Origin: Anthropogastromicrobium aceti
GTDB lineage: Bacteria > Bacillota > Clostridia > Lachnospirales > Lachnospiraceae
DNA length: 64,000 nt
Reading direction: 5' to 3' (one strand)
NCBI RefSeq assembly: GCF_025567095.1
Contig: NZ_JAOQJH010000001.1
Below, in pieces: positions 61,992-64,000 of this stretch. The position numbers and the translations under genes are program-made. Below the pieces are notes generated by a model. The model worked only from the letters and a program-made list of their open reading frames with translations, was not told the DNA's origin and ran no database searches. The stretch's first letter is position 1. Each line of letters opens with the position of its first letter.

Positions 61992-62034
61992 AATGGCAAT
62001 CATTCTAAAAATAGGATGATTGCCATTCTTTTTT
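61992..62034. terminator. Terminator between glgA and rqcH
   Basis: AATGGCAATCAT (61992-62003) pairs perfectly with ATGATTGCCATT (62016-62027), followed by CTTTTTT. Strong on the plus strand; on the minus strand the same stem is followed by TTTTC and may also end rqcH transcription. Confidence 0.93.
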
Positions 62035-62046
62035 GATATATACTTT

Positions 62047-63792
62047 TTACTCGCCTCCGGAGATTAGCTTAAGGCTGCTGATATCAGGACTTGCTACAAG
62101 TGAATAATTAGTATGGTAAATTACAAAACCTGGCTTTGCTCCAGCTGGCTTTTTTACAAACTTGCGTTCAATGTAGTCAACTTCAGCCTTTGGTGCAGTC
62201 TTTGCCTTGGAATAGTAAACAGCAAGACTTCCAGCCTCTTCATAGGTGCGGTCTGGCACTTCTCTGCCATTTGTCTGAATAATGACGTGAGATCCTGGTG
62301 TTTTTTTGGCATGCATCCAGATATCATTTCCTTGTGCGAACTTAAAGGTCAGTTCTTCATTCTGGTAGTTGTTTTTTCCAACATAGATATCAAAGCCATC
62401 AGAAGAAAGATAGTGATAAGGAACACATTTTCTTCGATTGTCCTTTCTCCCTTTTGGACCATGCGATTTAATATAACCGCTTTCTCCAAGCTCTCTGCGA
62501 ATTTCATCAAGATCTACATCACTTGCAGCGATATCAATTGATGTCATGATAGATTCGAGATGAGCAAGCTCATTTTCTGTCTCAACAGTCAGAGTAGACA
62601 GCGCTTCAAAAGTTCGTTTTAATTTATTATAGCGCTCAAAATATTTCTGTGCATTTTCTTTTGCTGTCATTGTCGGATCAAGTGGGATCGTCATCATTTG
62701 ATCAGTATAATAATTAAATACCTCATACGATTTTGCATCGGGCGGACAATCATAGCCATATGCATTTAAAAGCTCGCCATAGATGCGGTATTTTTCACGC
62801 TTATCGGTGTCAGAAAGCTGTCGTCTTTGAAGATCAGCCTTTTTTGCAGTGCGTTCAATCAAATTTTGAACAAGATGGCGAAGATCTGCCGATTTTTGGC
62901 GCATGCGTGCAATGGCACTGCGGGAATTATAGTAAGTATATAAAACCTCGCTGATTGAGTCAAAAGTCTGAAGACGATACTCAGTTAGTCCTGTCAGCAA
63001 AAATGCAGAAAATTCCTTTGGCTCATTGCCATCATAAGCGATACATGGAGAAAATTGCTGTGTGCGGATCAAATCCATGACACCAGAAAAAGCGTTCCAT
63101 AGGCGAGTCTGTTCTTCTAATGAGCAGGCCTCTGCGGCAAGAGAGCTGTCTAGGCCGCTGCGATAGACAATTTCCTCTGCACTGACATTGCTGATTCCGG
63201 TAAAATTTCCTGAAAGTATGGAAGCAATATTTTTTCCAGAAGAAAACAGAGAAGAAAAAAATGTCTTGTCGGCAGCAAGCGGATTTGTTTTGCCTGTTGT
63301 GTTTGGAATAAAATAGTCACGGCCAGGAAGAACCTCGCGCACAGAACTTACAGCGGCACTTACATGCTTGATACTGTCAACGATCTTTGTGCCATCACAG
63401 AAAATTATATTGCTGTGTTTGCCCATTATCTCAATTACAAGAGATTTCTGACGAAGATCACCCAGTTCGTCAAGATGCTCCAGTTCTAAGCGCACAATTC
63501 GCTCTAGTCCTGGCTGTGTGACATCTGTGATGCGGGCATTTCCTATATGCTTTCTAAGAAGCATACAGAAATTAGGTGCAGTCATCGGGCTAAGCCCTGC
63601 CTCCTGCGTCAGATAAATCAGCGGAAGACTTGCATTTGCTGATAGAAACAGACGGTAGGTGTCTTTTTTGTTTTTGATTGTTAAAACAAGTTCTTCTGGC
63701 TCAGGCTGAGCAATTTTGGAGATGCGCCCGCCAGTTAATTTTTGCTTTAATTCAGATACAATATTTGAAATTACAATTCCATCAAAAGCCAT
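62047..63792 (-). CDS. rqcH: Rqc2/RqcH homologue (NFACT family)
   Basis: 581 residues: NFACT-N domain (residues 1 to about 200), helix-hairpin and coiled-coil region (RYNKLKRTFEALSTLTVETENELAHLE in parts) and NFACT-R domain (GNDIWMHAKKTPGSHVII). RqcH binds the 50S subunit after ribosome splitting and adds alanine tails to stalled chains. The residues aligned with the functional Asp97-Arg98 pair of the Bacillus protein read Glu97-Arg98 here. Older annotation calls the family fibronectin-binding. AAAGG precedes the ATG on the minus strand. Confidence 0.93.
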   Translation of the reverse strand: MAFDGIVISNIVSELKQKLTGGRISKIAQPEPEELVLTIKNKKDTYRLFLSANASLPLIYLTQEAGLSPMTAPNFCMLLRKHIGNARITDVTQPGLERIVRLELEHLDELGDLRQKSLVIEIMGKHSNIIFCDGTKIVDSIKHVSAAVSSVREVLPGRDYFIPNTTGKTNPLAADKTFFSSLFSSGKNIASILSGNFTGISNVSAEEIVYRSGLDSSLAAEACSLEEQTRLWNAFSGVMDLIRTQQFSPCIAYDGNEPKEFSAFLLTGLTEYRLQTFDSISEVLYTYYNSRSAIARMRQKSADLRHLVQNLIERTAKKADLQRRQLSDTDKREKYRIYGELLNAYGYDCPPDAKSYEVFNYYTDQMMTIPLDPTMTAKENAQKYFERYNKLKRTFEALSTLTVETENELAHLESIMTSIDIAASDVDLDEIRRELGESGYIKSHGPKGRKDNRRKCVPYHYLSSDGFDIYVGKNNYQNEELTFKFAQGNDIWMHAKKTPGSHVIIQTNGREVPDRTYEEAGSLAVYYSKAKTAPKAEVDYIERKFVKKPAGAKPGFVIYHTNYSLVASPDISSLKLISGGE

Positions 63793-63840
63793 AGTACGTA
63801 ATCAACCTTTCTAAAACAGTCTTGGACCTTGATATCTGAC

Positions 63841-63869
63841 AGTATAACAGAATGTAAAAAAAAACGCAA
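63841..63869 (-). promoter_or_regulatory. Candidate promoter of rqcH
   Basis: On the minus strand: TTGCGT (63869 to 63864), a 17 bp spacer and TATACT (63846 to 63841). The -35 lies in one arm of the hairpin at 63866-63884 and the spacer contains the T-run. Confidence 0.5.
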
Positions 63870-63884
63870 TCTTTCTTCGATTGC
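63856..63884 (-). terminator. Terminator-like hairpin on the minus strand upstream of rqcH
   Basis: On the minus strand GCAATC, a 7-base loop and GATTGC are followed by G and nine T residues. No minus-strand gene is visible upstream; it may shield rqcH from antisense transcription through the yicC promoter. Confidence 0.6.
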
Positions 63885-63887
63885 AAG

Positions 63888-63916
63888 TTGACGATAGAAT
63901 TAAATTAGCGTATAAT
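63888..63916 (+). promoter_or_regulatory. Promoter of yicC
   Basis: TTGACG (63888-63893), a 17 bp spacer and perfect TATAAT (63911-63916), 54 bases before the yicC start. Confidence 0.8.
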
Positions 63917-63969
63917 AATAAGTCGTAGTCTGCACGATAAAAGCAGCTGCCGGAAAGGCGAATACATTT

Positions 63970-64000
63970 ATGATACGAAGTATGACAGGATTCGGGCGTT
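63970..64000 (+). CDS. yicC: YicC/YloC family endoribonuclease, first ten codons only
   Basis: The window ends after MIRSMTGFGR, the hallmark N-terminus of YicC/YloC proteins, preceded by GGAAAGGCG and a good promoter. The rest of the gene is outside the window. Confidence 0.8.
   Translation, partial: MIRSMTGFGR

Noticed and set aside
61667..62003. Serine- and phenylalanine-rich minus-strand frames opposite the glgA tail
   Set aside because: Their composition is the direct complement of the Glu/Ala/Lys-rich tail, and they run into the terminator.
1..64000. tRNA, rRNA, riboswitch or complete insertion sequence
   Set aside because: I looked at the intergenic gaps and saw no cloverleaf, T-box, known riboswitch core or transposase. 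A covariance-model search would be needed to exclude small RNAs.

Overview
The window looks like chromosomal DNA of an endospore-forming Clostridia bacterium, most probably Lachnospiraceae. This is an inference from AT-rich coding sequence, an almost unbroken run of plus-strand housekeeping genes, a complete spoIIIAA-AH operon, spoIVB-spo0A, yqfC-yqfD, and Clostridia-typical gene orders (miaB-mutS-mutL-miaA; xseA-xseB-ispA-dxs-tlyA-nadK-argR-recN-spoIVB-spo0A; yggS-sepF-ylmH-lspA-rluD). No rRNA or tRNA gene, intact transposase or prophage was seen.

Layout. 1-1363: the end of a CRISPR-Cas locus, with the C-terminus of a type I-E-like Cas2 fused to a DEDDh (DnaQ-like) exonuclease, an 83 bp leader and a 9-repeat/8-spacer array. 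1364-1725: a non-coding palindrome-rich stretch ending in the miaB promoter. 1726-10647: tRNA modification and mismatch repair (miaB, mutS, mutL, miaA) plus a PLP enzyme, with a duplicated palindromic element between mutS and mutL. 10791-19501: cell shape, wall and division (radC, mreC, mreD, a long PBP2, minD, minE, rodA, a methylglyoxal-synthase-like protein lacking key catalytic residues, a D,D-carboxypeptidase). 19623-27972: a small P-loop protein, a DUF378 protein, then a division/lipoprotein cluster (HlyD-like, yggS, sepF, ylmH, aroB, lspA, rluD), a PAP2 phosphatase and a cytidylate-kinase-like protein. 28105-38967: GH20 glycosidase, yqfC-yqfD-phoH-ybeY, a SpoVB/MurJ-type flippase, a small anchored protein, two flavoproteins and 5-formyl-THF cyclo-ligase, followed by rlmH.

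39509-43556 is an accessory patch inside the housekeeping run: a minus-strand SGNH-hydrolase/beta-lactamase-like fusion, a divergent AraC regulator, and a minus-strand MATE transporter that shares overlapping stop codons with the regulator. 43713-48822 is the spoIIIA operon. 48899-60089 is asp23-nusB-xseAB-ispA-dxs-tlyA-nadK-argR-recN-spoIVB-spo0A. 60246-64000 holds a glycogen synthase with a charged C-terminal tail, rqcH on the minus strand, and the first ten codons of yicC.

Points of greatest interest: the Cas2-exonuclease fusion with an array whose repeat variants mostly preserve a GNRA-type loop; the degenerate methylglyoxal synthase in the cell-wall cluster; the two-domain SGNH/serine hydrolase; three unrelated structured intergenic elements; and matching candidate sigma-E promoters before yqfC and spoIIIAA. 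No clearly new defence or mobile system was identified; the upstream cas genes lie outside the window.
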